A stretch of DNA of 41,724 bases from Kocuria rosea subsp. polaris (GTDB taxonomy: Bacteria; Actinomycetota; Actinomycetes; Actinomycetales; Micrococcaceae). The DNA lies in contig MLDA01000027.1 in NCBI GenBank assembly GCA_023896275.1, positions 1 through 41,724 of the forward strand, read 5' to 3'. Below the pieces are notes generated by a model. That model saw nothing but the letters and a program-made list of their open reading frames with translations, made no database searches and was not told where the DNA came from. The position numbers and the translations under genes are program-made. Shown piece by piece: positions 24,699 through 33,812 of this stretch (the stretch's first letter is position 1; each line of letters begins with the position of its first letter).

Positions 24699-25484
24699 TC
24701 AGCGGTTGTAGGAGTGTGAGCTCGTCCGCCGCGTCCCGGGCCGCTGTAGCGGCACCCAGAGCTTGTAGCGGTCTGCCCGATAGTAGGAGACCGAGTAGTC
24801 GACAAGCTCGCGACGCACGTAAGCGTGACGTTGGATCTTCAACAGCGGTGCCCCGGCATCGACGGCGAGCAACTGAGCGTACTCGGGTTTCGCTGCCGTG
24901 GCCTCGATCTGGTCTTCGCCCCATTGCATGACGAGCCCATAGCGTTCCTCGAGGCTGCTGTAGAGGCTGCTCGGGGCCGGCTCGTCGAGGAACCCCGGCA
25001 CCATGTGGGCCGGCAGGAAATTCTCGTCCAGGCTCATCGGCATGCCGTCGGCCAGGAGGAGTCGACGGAACCGGACGACCGACGTTCCATCAGCGAGCTC
25101 CATTTCCCGCGCGAGGTTGCCGACGGCGGGTACTTCGTCGAAGCGGAGCACTCGCGCCGCAGGCACCATGCCGCGGCGCTGCATCTCTTCGCTGTACGAG
25201 GTGAGCTTGACCTGCAGATCCATCTTCGGCCGGGCGACGAACGTCCCCAGACCGACTATCCGCTCGAGCGTTCCGTCCTCGACGAGCGCATCGATGGCCT
25301 GGCGTAGCGTCATCCTGGCCACACCGAACGCCTTCGTCAGCTCACGCTCGGACGGCAGTGCCTCGCCCGGCTTGCAGGCGGTCCGGGCATGGCGCCGGAG
25401 AATCTCCCGGAGCTGGGCATGCTTGGGAACCGACGATGAATCGTCGAGCCGGCCCTCGATGTGCTGCGCATTCTTCGTGGCCAC
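24699..25484 (-). CDS. GntR/HutC-family regulator with UTRA domain (NagR/DasR-like)
   Basis: 261 residues from the GTG at 25484, chosen because AAAGGAG lies 4 nt upstream; the frame is open 45 codons further. The winged helix covers about 15-85 (GEALPSERELTKAFGVARMTLRQAIDALVEDG...VGLGTFVA) and the UTRA effector domain about 100-245, ending VDYSVSYYRADRYKLWVPLQRP. That end resembles the DasR/NagR group that senses amino-sugar phosphates. A DasR-type half-perfect box lies upstream (25548-25559), suggesting autoregulation. It sits between two respiratory operons but is separated from both by terminators. No amino-sugar genes are in the window, so the effector is uncertain. Confidence 0.85.
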   Translation of the reverse strand: MATKNAQHIEGRLDDSSSVPKHAQLREILRRHARTACKPGEALPSERELTKAFGVARMTLRQAIDALVEDGTLERIVGLGTFVARPKMDLQVKLTSYSEEMQRRGMVPAARVLRFDEVPAVGNLAREMELADGTSVVRFRRLLLADGMPMSLDENFLPAHMVPGFLDEPAPSSLYSSLEERYGLVMQWGEDQIEATAAKPEYAQLLAVDAGAPLLKIQRHAYVRRELVDYSVSYYRADRYKLWVPLQRPGTRRTSSHSYNR

Positions 25485-25547
25485 GGGGCTCCTTTGCCGG
25501 CCGGCGTCGACGCTAGTTGTTCCGCCTTCAATCATAGAGGCTGCACC

Positions 25548-25559
25548 TGGTCTAGGCCT
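25548..25559. promoter_or_regulatory. dre-like operator before the GntR regulator
   Basis: TGGTCTAGGCCT matches 10 of 12 bases of TGGTCTAGACCA, the core of the DasR/NagR box. It lies 64 bp upstream of the GntR start codon, a normal place for an autoregulatory site. Confidence 0.5.
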
Positions 25560-25576
25560 GACGGTGCTCCAGACGC

Positions 25577-25625
25577 GAAAAGGCGGGTGGTCCCGTACAC
25601 GATTCGTGTACGGGACCACCCGCCT
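25577..25625 (-). terminator. Terminator of the ctaCDF operon
   Basis: Perfect 22-bp inverted arms 25581-25602 and 25604-25625 (AGGCGGGTGGTCCCGTACAC...). On the minus strand the stem is followed by a TTTT run. It lies 32 bp behind the ctaF stop and insulates the GntR gene downstream. Confidence 0.88.
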
Positions 25626-25656
25626 CGGTGGCCCGGCCCCCCGAAGGGGCTATGGC

Positions 25657-26058
25657 CTAGTGCGCGTGGTCGCCGCGGCTGTACTCGTAAGTCCAGCCGA
25701 TGATAGCGATGACGGAGAGCCCCGCACCGATGTACAAGATCCACCAGCCGATTGCCATGCCCAGGAAAGCGATAGCGGCGGCACCGGCGACGACGATCGG
25801 CCACCAGCTCCACGGGGAGAAGGCGCCGACGACTCCGGCGTTCTCCTGGATCTCACCGTCGTTGCGATCCTCCGGCCGGGGGCCGATGCGCTTGGCGGTG
25901 AACATCAGGTAGCCGCCGAGCATCAGGGACAGCGCGACCAGCATGAACAGACCGGGGATACCGACCCATTCACCCCACTCGGTCATGAAGCCGTAGACGA
26001 CGGCGATCGGCAGGAAGAAGAAGGTCCCACCAAGGAACAGCCAGGATTCGATCTTCAT
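25657..26058 (-). CDS. ctaF: Cytochrome c oxidase subunit IV (CtaF)
   Basis: 133 residues, typical actinobacterial CtaF. It starts MKIESWLFLGGTFFFLPIAVVYG and has four membrane segments (about 5-24, 33-52, 84-103 and 107-125). The cytoplasmic loop between helices 2 and 3 contains RIGPRPEDRNDGEIQENAG. This small subunit is specific to actinobacterial aa3 oxidase and is needed for assembly of the complex. It begins 2 bp after the ctaD stop, so it is surely co-transcribed. Confidence 0.94.
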   Translation of the reverse strand: MKIESWLFLGGTFFFLPIAVVYGFMTEWGEWVGIPGLFMLVALSLMLGGYLMFTAKRIGPRPEDRNDGEIQENAGVVGAFSPWSWWPIVVAGAAAIAFLGMAIGWWILYIGAGLSVIAIIGWTYEYSRGDHAH

Positions 26059-26060
26059 GG

Positions 26061-27779
26061 TTACTTGTCCTTCTGATCAGCCGGACCGAAGATCTTACCG
26101 GCGGCGTTCTGAGGGGTGGTGCGACCGCTGAGCTCCGGGTGGTGGAGATCGAGGGCCGGACGCTCCGAACGGATGCGAGGGATCGAGTGGAAGTTGTGAC
26201 GCGGCGGCGGGCAAGACGTTGCCCACTCAAGCGAACCACCGAAGCCCCACGGGTCGTCGACCTCAACCTTGCGGCCATGGCGGTTGGTGACCCAGACGTT
26301 CCAGAAGAACGGGATCATCGACAGTCCGAGGATGAAGGCGAAGATCGTGGAGAACTGGTTCATCGTGGTGAACCCGTCCTCGACCATGTAATCGGCGTAT
26401 CGGCGCGGCATGCCCATGACGCCCAGCCAGTGCTGGATGAGGAACGTGCCGTGGAAACCGACGAACAGCATCCAGAAGTGGATCTTGCCCAGGCGCTCGT
26501 TGAGCATCTTGCCGGTCCACTTCGGCCACCAGAAGTAGAAGCCAGCGAACATCGCGAAGACCACGGTGCCGAAGACGACGTAGTGGAAGTGGGCGACGAC
26601 GAAGTACGTGTCCGAGAGGTGGAAGTCCAGCGGAGGTGCCGACAGGATGATGCCCGTCAATCCACCGAAGAGGAACGTTGCCAGGAATCCGATGCTCCAG
26701 AGCATGGGGGTCTCGAACGTGATGGACCCTCGCCAGAGCGTGCCGATCCAGTTGAAGAACTTCACGCCTGTCGGGACAGCGATCAGCATCGTCATGAAGC
26801 CGAAGAACGGCAGCAGGACCGAGCCCGTCACATACATGTGGTGCGCCCACACGGCGACGGAGAGGGCGGCAATACCGATGGTCGCGTAGACCAAACCCTT
26901 GTAACCGAAGATGGGCTTGCGGCTGAAGACCGGGAAGATCTCCGAGACGATGCCGAAGAACGGCAGGGCGATGATGTAGACCTCAGGGTGGCCGAAGAAC
27001 CAGAAGAGGTGCTGCCACAGGATCGGTCCGCCGGACTCGGGATCGAAGATGTGCGCGCCGAAGCGGCGATCCGCGCCGAGTGCGAACAGTGCGGCTGCCA
27101 GCGGCGGGAACGCCATCAGGACCAGGATGGCCGTGATGAGGACGTTCCAGGTGAAGATCGGCATACGCCACATCGTCATGCCCGGTGCACGGAGGCAGAT
27201 GATCGTCGTGATGAAGTTGACGGCACCAAGAATCGTGCCGAAGCCCGAGAGAGCCAGACCGAAGACCCAGAGGTCCCCGCCGACGCCCGGGCTGAAGGTG
27301 GTGTTCGACAGCGGCGCGTAGGCGAACCAGCCGAAGGAGGCTGCACCCTGCGGGGTGAGGTAGCCGGCGACGGCGATCGAGGAGCCGAAGATGAACAGCC
27401 AGAGTGCCAGCGCGTTCAGACGCGGGAACACCACATCGGGAGAACCGATCTGCAGTGGCATGATCACGTTCGCGAAGCCGGCGAAGAGCGGCGTAGCGAA
27501 CATCAGCAGCATCACGGTGCCGTGCATCGTGAACAGCTGGTTGTACTGCTCCTTGGACTGCAGGATGTTCATACCGGGCTCGAAGAGTTCGGCACGAATC
27601 AGCAGCGCCATGACGCCACCGATGCAGAAGAAGAAGAATGACGCGATCAGGTACATGTACCCGATGGTCTTGTGGTCGGTAGAAGTGATCCAGTTGACGA
27701 CGATGCGCCCCTTGGACACTGGTACCACGCGCGGCGCGAGGGTCTTCGCCTCATCCGTGGCGTACTCGTAGGTAGTCAT
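26061..27779 (-). CDS. ctaD: Cytochrome c oxidase subunit I
   Basis: 572 residues with about twelve membrane helices. Active-site residues are visible: [11 protein letters not shown] (CuB His and the cross-linked Tyr), WAHHMYV (the two CuB His), TGVKFFNW (K-channel Lys) and VAHFHYV (haem a3 and a ligands). It is the catalytic subunit reducing oxygen to water and pumping protons. The last 40 residues are hydrophilic and variable. AGGAG precedes the ATG, 5 bp behind the ctaC stop. The gene order ctaC-ctaD-ctaF with ctaE-qcrCAB opposite is standard in Micrococcaceae. Confidence 0.97.
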   Translation of the reverse strand: MTTYEYATDEAKTLAPRVVPVSKGRIVVNWITSTDHKTIGYMYLIASFFFFCIGGVMALLIRAELFEPGMNILQSKEQYNQLFTMHGTVMLLMFATPLFAGFANVIMPLQIGSPDVVFPRLNALALWLFIFGSSIAVAGYLTPQGAASFGWFAYAPLSNTTFSPGVGGDLWVFGLALSGFGTILGAVNFITTIICLRAPGMTMWRMPIFTWNVLITAILVLMAFPPLAAALFALGADRRFGAHIFDPESGGPILWQHLFWFFGHPEVYIIALPFFGIVSEIFPVFSRKPIFGYKGLVYATIGIAALSVAVWAHHMYVTGSVLLPFFGFMTMLIAVPTGVKFFNWIGTLWRGSITFETPMLWSIGFLATFLFGGLTGIILSAPPLDFHLSDTYFVVAHFHYVVFGTVVFAMFAGFYFWWPKWTGKMLNERLGKIHFWMLFVGFHGTFLIQHWLGVMGMPRRYADYMVEDGFTTMNQFSTIFAFILGLSMIPFFWNVWVTNRHGRKVEVDDPWGFGGSLEWATSCPPPRHNFHSIPRIRSERPALDLHHPELSGRTTPQNAAGKIFGPADQKDK

Positions 27780-27784
27780 GCGTC

Positions 27785-28657
27785 CTACTCTCCTTCGCCG
27801 TGGCTGGACAGCTGGGCGACCTCGCCCGGCTTACGGTCGTATTCCTCACCGAGCTGGCCCTCGGGCAGCGAGTCCAGGTGCTTGACGAATTCCTCTTCGG
27901 AGACGACCTCGACGTTGAAGAGCATCTCGGAGTGGTACTCGCCGCAGAGCTCGGTGCACTTGCCCTGGAACGTGCCCTCGACCTGGGGGGTGAGGTAGAT
28001 GTAGTTGGTCTTGCCGGGAATGGCATCGATCTTCTGCAGGAACGCAGGAACCCAGAAGCCGTGGATGACGTCGCGGCTGTTGATCTGGAATTCCACGGGG
28101 ACGTCGACCGGCAGGTACAGGGTCGGGAGCTTCTCCTCGACACCCTCCTCGCCGGTGAGGTGCCCCTGAATGCCCGCGAAGTAAGCCTGCTGGCCCTTGT
28201 ACTCGTAGTTGAAGTCCCACGCCCACTGCTTCGCGCGGACGTCGACGACGAGCGGCGAATCCACCGGCTCATCGACTTCGCGCTGCGTAGCGTCCGAGAA
28301 GATGAACAACGTGATGACCAGCATCAGAGGAACGGCCGTGTAGAAGATTTCTAGCGGCAAGTTGTAGCTGAGCTGGCGCGGGTAACCGGTGTCGTTCTTG
28401 CGACGGCGGTAGGCCACGAGGCACCAGATGAGCAGGCCCCACGTCAGGATCCCGATGGCGAGAGCGGCAATCCACGAGTTGACCCATAGGTCCTGCAGCA
28501 TTCCCGTGTGATTAGTGGTGTCTCGAACTTCATTCGGGAGCCAGCCACGCTGAACTTGCTCCGAACAACCCGTCAACAACAACGCGCCCGCAGCGCCAAG
28601 AGCAACGACTCTGGCCCTTGTCCCGCGGCGGCTGCTGGTTCGGTCTTGCGAACTCAC
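27785..28657 (-). CDS. ctaC: Cytochrome c oxidase subunit II
   Basis: 290 residues. A basic N-terminus and lipobox LLLTGC (Cys at about residue 31) mark it as a lipoprotein. Two membrane helices follow (near 59-80 and 104-124), and then the outer cupredoxin domain. The CuA site is complete: His in VIHGFWVP and [12 protein letters not shown] (two Cys, Glu carbonyl, His, Met). It receives electrons from QcrC. The start is a GTG with GAGGAAGGG upstream. The ctaC promoter must lie in 28658-28820, where TATGCT on the minus strand is a possible -10 box. Confidence 0.96.
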   Translation of the reverse strand: MSSQDRTSSRRGTRARVVALGAAGALLLTGCSEQVQRGWLPNEVRDTTNHTGMLQDLWVNSWIAALAIGILTWGLLIWCLVAYRRRKNDTGYPRQLSYNLPLEIFYTAVPLMLVITLFIFSDATQREVDEPVDSPLVVDVRAKQWAWDFNYEYKGQQAYFAGIQGHLTGEEGVEEKLPTLYLPVDVPVEFQINSRDVIHGFWVPAFLQKIDAIPGKTNYIYLTPQVEGTFQGKCTELCGEYHSEMLFNVEVVSEEEFVKHLDSLPEGQLGEEYDRKPGEVAQLSSHGEGE

Positions 28658-28820
28658 AGACGGCCCTTCCTCTTCTTTTAGTGCTGAATGACTCTTCAGT
28701 CCGACCCTGCACCGTCCGGCTTATTCGCCGTCCGGACACACCTCCGGCCTCGCTGAAGCAAGCATAGTTTTACTACCCGCTGTAGAGCTTACCTTGTGAC
28801 GGCGCTCTTTGCCGACTGAA

Positions 28821-28863
28821 ACTCCGGTGGGCTCACTTTGTTGAGCAGTGGGGCCACCGGAGT
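28821..28863 (-). terminator. Hairpin between the Fe-S carrier gene and ctaC
   Basis: ACTCCGGTGG (28821-28830) pairs with CCACCGGAGT (28854-28863), and an inner GCTCA/TGAGC stem (28831-28835 with 28842-28846) extends it. It lies 20 bp behind the Fe-S carrier stop. The T-run on the minus strand is only TTT, so efficiency may be modest. Confidence 0.6.
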
Positions 28864-28883
28864 CTCGTGCAACGCGTTTCGGC

Positions 28884-29258
28884 TTAGTGGAACGAGTCGC
28901 CACAGGCGCAGGAACCGCCGGCGTTCGGGTTGTCGATCGTGAAGCCCTGCTTCGAGATGGTGTCCTCGAAATCAATCGAGGCACCGTTGAGGTAGGGGAC
29001 GCTCATCTTGTCGACGACGACCTCCACACCCTCGAAATCGCGCACGGCGTCGCCGTCGAGGATGCGCTCGTCGAAGTAGAGCTGGTAGATCAGGCCCGAG
29101 CAGCCACCCGGCTGGACGGCGACGCGCAGGCGGAGATCCGTGCGGCCCTCCTGCTCGAGCAGGCTGCGCACCTTCTCAGCGGCCACCTCGGACAGCTGGA
29201 CCTCGTGGGACGGAAGCTCCGTGGCGTCCGCGATGGACTCATTGGTCGTAGCGGTCAT
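28884..29258 (-). CDS. erpA: A-type iron-sulphur carrier (ErpA/HesB family)
   Basis: 124 residues. The three cluster-binding cysteines are present: Cys53 (PGGCSGLIYQL) and Cys117, Cys119 in the C-terminal CAC motif. It delivers Fe-S clusters to target enzymes. Its closeness to the respiratory operons, which need a Rieske cluster, fits this role but does not prove a specific client. GGAGGA lies 8 nt before the ATG. ErpA is the usual annotation in Actinobacteria; HesB or IscA would describe the same family. Confidence 0.9.
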   Translation of the reverse strand: MTATTNESIADATELPSHEVQLSEVAAEKVRSLLEQEGRTDLRLRVAVQPGGCSGLIYQLYFDERILDGDAVRDFEGVEVVVDKMSVPYLNGASIDFEDTISKQGFTIDNPNAGGSCACGDSFH

Positions 29259-29342
29259 CGTTTTCCTCCAATAACTGGTGTCGGGATCTGCGGGTACAAC
29301 TGCAGGCCCCTCTGTTGTCCATTCTACGTGCGCCGGCGCGCA

Positions 29343-30734
29343 TTACATCCCGTGTGAATTCAGCCGCGCCAGCAGCAGCGCCTCGGCGGTGATGGCCCGC
29401 TCGAAATCGCCGATGTGCAACGACTCGTTGGCGCTGTGGGCCCGGGAATCCGGGTCTTCGACGCCGGTGACCAGGATCTGAACGCCCTCGAAGACCTCCA
29501 TGAGGTCGGCGATGAACGGAATCGAACCGCCGATTCCGGTCTCCACCGGGGCGACCCCCCACGCTTGTTCCATGGCCCAGAGGCTCGCTTGGGCGGCCGG
29601 TCGGCTCGTGTCGGCGGCAAACGGGCTGCCGGATTCCGTGATGGCCACTTCTACCTCCGCCCCGAAGACGTCCTGCCGCAGGACGTGCGCCCGCAGGGCC
29701 TCCGCGGCGGAGGCAGCGTCCTGGCCGGGGGCCAGCCGCACACTCACCTTGAAGCGGGTTGCCGGCACCAGCGTGTTCGACGACATGGCCACCGTCGGGA
29801 TATCCATGCCAATGATGGAGAGCGCGGGTTTATTCCAGAGTCGGTCCGCCAAGGGTCCGGACCCGGCAAGCCGATAGCCGTCGACGACGGAGGCATCACG
29901 CCGGAAGTCCTGCTCCGGGTAGTCGACCTCCGCGACCTCCTGCGCGACAAGCCCAGGCACGGCAACGGCCCCGTCGTCGTCATGGAAGCTCGAGATTAAC
30001 CGGGCTGCGATCGTCGGGGCGTCAAGCACGGGCCCACCGAACATGCCGGAATGCACGGCGTGCTCGAGCACGCGGACGCTGACTTCGGCAGCGCAGACCC
30101 CGCGCAGGCTCGTCGTCAGGGCCGGGACGCCGACCTTCCAGTTGCTGGAATCGGCGACAACGATGACATCGGCCGCGAGCAGGTCGCGGTACTCCTCCAG
30201 GAAATTACGGAAGCTCGGGGACCCGGCCTCTTCCTCACCCTCGAAGAAGAACGTGACGCCGACCCCAAAGTTCTCGACGGCGTCGAGCACGGCGCGCAGT
30301 GCGGCGATGTGCACCATAATGCCGGCCTTGTCATCGGCTGCGCCGCGCCCGTAGAGACGCTCCCCCACCTCCGTCGCGACGAACGGCGGCGTGTTCCACA
30401 GCGCCTCGTCGCCGGGCGGCTGCACGTCGTGGTGGGCGTAGAGGAGGATCGTCGGCTTGCCGTCGGCGGCCGGGCGGCGGGCGACGACGGCCGGGCTCCC
30501 CTGGGCTCCGGTGTCCGTGGCGGCGGTCAGGATCTGCACGTCGTCGATCCCGGTACTGCGCACGAGCTCGCTCACGGCCTCGGCGCTGCGGGTCAGCTCG
30601 GCCGGGTCAAACGCCTCCCACGCGACACTGGGGATCGTCACGAGGTGCTTGAGCTCGTCCAGGGTGCGGGAGAACTCCTGTCGGACGCGGGCCGCGATGG
30701 CGTCCACGTCGATGTGGTCAGCTGGTGTAGTCAT
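29343..30734 (-). CDS. M20-family metallo-dipeptidase
   Basis: 463 residues, the common size of M20 dipeptidases such as PepV/CNDP. Active-site motifs are YAHHDVQPPG (metal His, Asp), YGRGAADDKAG (bridging Asp), and FEGEEEAGSPS (catalytic and metal Glu). A lid/dimerisation domain is inserted around 200-370. It probably cleaves dipeptides or N-acyl amino acids in the cytoplasm; the substrate is not fixed by sequence. A TAGGCT box lies 6 nt before the ATG, so the mRNA is probably leaderless. It is divergent from the DUF3043 gene. Confidence 0.9.
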   Translation of the reverse strand: MTTPADHIDVDAIAARVRQEFSRTLDELKHLVTIPSVAWEAFDPAELTRSAEAVSELVRSTGIDDVQILTAATDTGAQGSPAVVARRPAADGKPTILLYAHHDVQPPGDEALWNTPPFVATEVGERLYGRGAADDKAGIMVHIAALRAVLDAVENFGVGVTFFFEGEEEAGSPSFRNFLEEYRDLLAADVIVVADSSNWKVGVPALTTSLRGVCAAEVSVRVLEHAVHSGMFGGPVLDAPTIAARLISSFHDDDGAVAVPGLVAQEVAEVDYPEQDFRRDASVVDGYRLAGSGPLADRLWNKPALSIIGMDIPTVAMSSNTLVPATRFKVSVRLAPGQDAASAAEALRAHVLRQDVFGAEVEVAITESGSPFAADTSRPAAQASLWAMEQAWGVAPVETGIGGSIPFIADLMEVFEGVQILVTGVEDPDSRAHSANESLHIGDFERAITAEALLLARLNSHGM

Positions 30735-30740
30735 AGACCC

Positions 30741-30746
30741 AGCCTA
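30741..30746 (-). promoter_or_regulatory. -10 box of the M20 peptidase gene
   Basis: TAGGCT on the minus strand ends 6 nt before the ATG at 30734. No Shine-Dalgarno sequence fits, so a leaderless transcript is inferred. Confidence 0.4.
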
Positions 30747-30835
30747 GCGCCGGTTGCCGCAGGCAAGCATGACCCGCACTCGAGCGAACGTGTCTTTCCC
30801 CACGCCGCGCATTCGGTCCTGCGGTCCGGGCCGGA

Positions 30836-30841
30836 TAGACT
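30836..30841 (+). promoter_or_regulatory. -10 box of the DUF3043 gene
   Basis: TAGACT ends 6 nt before the GTG at 30848 and no ribosome-binding site is present. Confidence 0.4.
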
Positions 30842-30847
30842 TCTGGG

Positions 30848-31447
30848 GTGTTTGGACGCAAGAAGGATGAAGCCGCCGCCGATGACGCGGCCGTAGAGAA
30901 CCCATACGAATCGACCGACGTGGACGAAGCCGGCAAGAAGGGCCCCACGCCGAAGCGCAGCGAGCAGGAGGCGCTGAATCGGCGACCCCTCGTCTCCTCC
31001 GACAAGAAGGCCCGCAAAGAGGCTGAACGCAAGCGCCGCATCGAGTCGCAGGAGCGGCTGCGCCTGGCGAACGAGACCGGCGACGAGCGGTACATGATGC
31101 CGCGCGACCGCGGCCCGCAGAAGCGCTTCGCCCGGGACTTCGTGGATTCGCGCTGGATGCTCGGCGAGTTCCTGATGATCATCATCTTCGCGTTCCTGAT
31201 CGTCTCCTTCTCCTTCTCGAGCAATCTCGTCATCCAGGCGAACATCACGCTCGCCCTGTGGCTCGTCCTGCTGGTCACCATCATGGACGCGTTCATCATG
31301 ACGCGGATGCTCAAGAAACGCCTCGTGGCGAAGTTCGGCGAGTCCGAGCGCGGCGTCCTCTGGTACGCGGCCATGCGTGGCCTGCAGTTCCGCAAGATGC
31401 GCCTGCCGAAGCCGCAGGTCAAGCGCGGCGAAGGCCCCCGAGACTAA
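30848..31447 (+). CDS. DUF3043 membrane protein
   Basis: 199 residues. It begins MFGRKKDEA, followed by a long charged cytoplasmic region rich in Lys, Arg and Glu (about 1-105) with the family-type GDERYMMPRDRGPQKRFARD. Two membrane helices follow (about 108-126 and 130-150), then the basic tail. DUF3043 is found almost only in Actinobacteria and has no assigned function. The GTG start is probably leaderless. Convergent to pyrD with a strong shared terminator. Confidence 0.88.
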   Translation: MFGRKKDEAAADDAAVENPYESTDVDEAGKKGPTPKRSEQEALNRRPLVSSDKKARKEAERKRRIESQERLRLANETGDERYMMPRDRGPQKRFARDFVDSRWMLGEFLMIIIFAFLIVSFSFSSNLVIQANITLALWLVLLVTIMDAFIMTRMLKKRLVAKFGESERGVLWYAAMRGLQFRKMRLPKPQVKRGEGPRD

Positions 31448-31472
31448 GCTGGCTCGCTCCCCCGGACAGTGA

Positions 31473-31529
31473 ACCCGGTACGACGGCGGCCCCTCACCAT
31501 TTCGGTGAGGGGCCGCCGTCGTACCGGGT
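31473..31529. terminator. Very long terminator hairpin between the DUF3043 gene and pyrD
   Basis: Perfect 26-bp arms 31473-31498 and 31504-31529 (ACCCGGTACGACGGCGGCCC... and complement) with a 5-nt ATTTC loop. It lies between convergent stops. No T-run follows on either strand, so it may act through stem strength or by blocking exonucleases. Confidence 0.8.
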
Positions 31530-31537
31530 CCGGGACT

Positions 31538-32605
31538 CTAAGCGAGATGCTTGGCCAGGTACCGGTTGATGCGCCAGGCCCACAGCGGCCCCTCGTACAG
31601 GAACGCCGTGTAGCCCTGAACCAGGTCCGCGCCGGCGCGCAGGCGCGCGTGCACCTCCTGACCGGTCTCAACACCGCCGACGGAGATGATCGCGGTGCCC
31701 TCCCCCAGCTCGGCCCGCAGTTGGCGCAGCACCTGCAGCGAGCGCGTCTTCAGCGGTGCGCCGGAGAGGCCACCGGCGCCGATCGCCTCGACCTTCGCGG
31801 CGTCGGAGGTCAACCCGTCGCGCCCGATGGTGGTGTTGGTAGCGATGACGCCGTCGAGCCCGAGGTCCTTGACCAGTCCGGCTACGTCGCGTACATCGTC
31901 GTCGCTGAGATCGGGGGCGATCTTGACGAGCAGCGGCACGCGGCGACTCGTCGCAGCGTCGGCCTCTGCGCGCACGGCCTCGAGCAGCGGGCGGAGGGTC
32001 CCGACGCTCTGTAGCAAGCGCAGGCCGGGCGTGTTGGGCGAACTCACGTTGACGACGAGATAGTCGGCGTGCGGAGCCAGCAAGCGCGTGCTGGCGCGGT
32101 AATCGTCAACGGCGTCGTCGAGCTCGACGGTCTTGGTCTTACCGATGTTGACCCCGACGACCGGACGAGTCTCGTCGAAACGTCGCCCGAGCACGGGCCG
32201 CACGGCCGCGATGCGAGGCGCCACGGCGGCGGCGCCGTCGTTGTTAAAGCCCATCCGATTGATGACGGCCCGGTCCTCGATCAAGCGGAAAAGACGCGGC
32301 TGCGGGTTCCCTGGCTGCGCCTGGCCGGTGATCGTACCGACCTCCACATGCCCGAAGCCGAGGTCGGCCAGGGCTGCGATGCCGTGCCCCTGCTTGTCGA
32401 ATCCGGCCGCCAGGCCGAAGGGCGAGGGGAAATCGATACCCATGACCGTACGAGCGAGCTTCTGCTCAGGTCGAGTTACGCGTCGCAGTGCGGCAGAGAC
32501 ACCGGTGCGCTCGGCGAAGCGGATCGCCCCGAACGCCAGGTGGTGTGCCTTTTCTGGATCCATGCGGGAGAAGACAAGTCGAAAGACAGCAGGATAGATG
32601 CGCAT
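31538..32605 (-). CDS. pyrD: Quinone-dependent dihydroorotate dehydrogenase
   Basis: 355 residues from the ATG at 32605 ([25 protein letters not shown], the class 2 N-terminal membrane-association helix); the frame is open 11 codons further without support. FMN and substrate motifs include [21 protein letters not shown], and [11 protein letters not shown] with the catalytic Ser. The C-terminal phosphate loop is [11 protein letters not shown]. It oxidises dihydroorotate and passes electrons to the quinone pool in pyrimidine synthesis. It stands apart from other pyr genes, as is usual for class 2 pyrD. Confidence 0.95.
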   Translation of the reverse strand: MRIYPAVFRLVFSRMDPEKAHHLAFGAIRFAERTGVSAALRRVTRPEQKLARTVMGIDFPSPFGLAAGFDKQGHGIAALADLGFGHVEVGTITGQAQPGNPQPRLFRLIEDRAVINRMGFNNDGAAAVAPRIAAVRPVLGRRFDETRPVVGVNIGKTKTVELDDAVDDYRASTRLLAPHADYLVVNVSSPNTPGLRLLQSVGTLRPLLEAVRAEADAATSRRVPLLVKIAPDLSDDDVRDVAGLVKDLGLDGVIATNTTIGRDGLTSDAAKVEAIGAGGLSGAPLKTRSLQVLRQLRAELGEGTAIISVGGVETGQEVHARLRAGADLVQGYTAFLYEGPLWAWRINRYLAKHLA

Positions 32606-32693
32606 GGAGACAAGTTTCCCCCGGAGGGGTGCCGGCAACCAACTTTGACGCCTTGCGAGTTCGCCACCGGGGAACGTCCTCGGCTTTGGGACA

Positions 32694-33812
32694 ATGAGTC
32701 GCTATGCTCGCATCATGCCGACCCGCGAGCCCACCGACGAAATCCACGGACACGCTGACTACGCGGAAACGGTCCCTGAAGGGATCTGGGCTCCCGATAT
32801 TCTCGGCCGCGGTTTCGCTTATACGAACCTCCACCACGGCCGTGACCCCGAGGCGGATGAGGCCGGGGTCGAAGGCGCAGCAGAGCTGGTCTCGACACTG
32901 CTGCGCTACCGGCCGGAGCGCGAGTTTTTTGAGTTGCCGCGCTGGCTCTTCTCCCGCCGGCGGCCGCGCACCGCCGTGCTGTACCTGCACGGCTGGAGCG
33001 ACTATTTCTACAACGTCGAAGTCGCCGAGTTCTGGGAGGGCCTGGGGGCGCGCTTCTACGCACTGGACCTGCGCCGGTACGGCCGCAGCCTCCGGTCATG
33101 GCAGTCGCCCGGGTTCACCTCGGATCTCTCGGAGTACGACGACGATTTGGAGTCGGCCTTGCGCGTCATCCGCGCCGACCTCGGCGACGTCGAACGGATC
33201 ATCCTCGCCGGTCACTCGACCGGCGGACTCATCGCCAGCCTCTGGGCCGATCGCAACCCCGGCCGTATCGACGGGCTCGTGCTCAACTCCCCTTGGCTCG
33301 AAACGCAGGGCAGTTGGGTCGTCCGCCTGGCGGCCGCCGGAATCGTCGATCGGGTCGCCCGCCGGCGGCCCAAGGCGCTCGTCCCGCTGCCGGACGTCGA
33401 CTACTACTGGCAATCCCTGAGCAACCAGGCCTACGGACAGTGGGACCTGCACCCGCTGTGGCGCCCCCGCTTCGCCTTCCCGATCCGGGCCGGCTGGATG
33501 GCGGCCGTGCTAGAGGGGCACGCGCGCGTCGCCGCGGGCTTGAATATCAGGGTCCCCGTCCTCGTACTGACCAGCGACCACACGGTCATCACGACGCGCT
33601 TCACGCCGGAGCACCTGGAGGGCGACGCGGTCATCGAGGTCGATGTCACGCGCCAGCGCGCCCTGCGGCTTGGGCTCGAGGTGACCGTCGTCGCCGTGCC
33701 CGACGCAACACACGACCTCTTCGCGTCGAAGCCCGCCCCGCGAGCGGCGGCCTATGCCGCGATCCGGCGCTGGGCGACCGGCTACGCGAGCGGGCTCTCC
33801 GCCCCTGCCTGA
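32694..33812 (+). CDS. Alpha/beta-hydrolase (lysophospholipase-like)
   Basis: 372 residues from the ATG at 32694; the ATG at 32715 is preferred if the leaderless -10 box TATGCT (32703-32708) is real. Fold motifs: LYLHGWSDY (oxyanion loop), the nucleophile elbow AGHSTGG near residue 170, LTSDHTVI (Asp region), and the catalytic His in PDATHDLF near 342. The GRRPKAL-type cap segment lies between. It probably acts on a lipid or ester in the cytoplasm; no signal peptide is seen. The stop overlaps the convergent uppS by 31 bp. Confidence 0.82.
   Translation: MSRYARIMPTREPTDEIHGHADYAETVPEGIWAPDILGRGFAYTNLHHGRDPEADEAGVEGAAELVSTLLRYRPEREFFELPRWLFSRRRPRTAVLYLHGWSDYFYNVEVAEFWEGLGARFYALDLRRYGRSLRSWQSPGFTSDLSEYDDDLESALRVIRADLGDVERIILAGHSTGGLIASLWADRNPGRIDGLVLNSPWLETQGSWVVRLAAAGIVDRVARRRPKALVPLPDVDYYWQSLSNQAYGQWDLHPLWRPRFAFPIRAGWMAAVLEGHARVAAGLNIRVPVLVLTSDHTVITTRFTPEHLEGDAVIEVDVTRQRALRLGLEVTVVAVPDATHDLFASKPAPRAAAYAAIRRWATGYASGLSAPA
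32703..32708 (+). promoter_or_regulatory. Possible -10 box inside the annotated hydrolase 5' end
   Basis: TATGCT ends 6 nt before the in-frame ATG at 32715. If used, translation starts there and the first seven codons of the longer frame are not coding. Confidence 0.35.

Noticed and set aside
26139-27641. 500-codon plus frame across ctaD
   Set aside because: Antisense shadow of ctaD with low-complexity charged composition and no start signal.
25657-28657. GntR regulator as part of the ctaCDF operon
   Set aside because: A perfect 22-bp stem with a T-run separates them, and the regulator has its own operator-like site.
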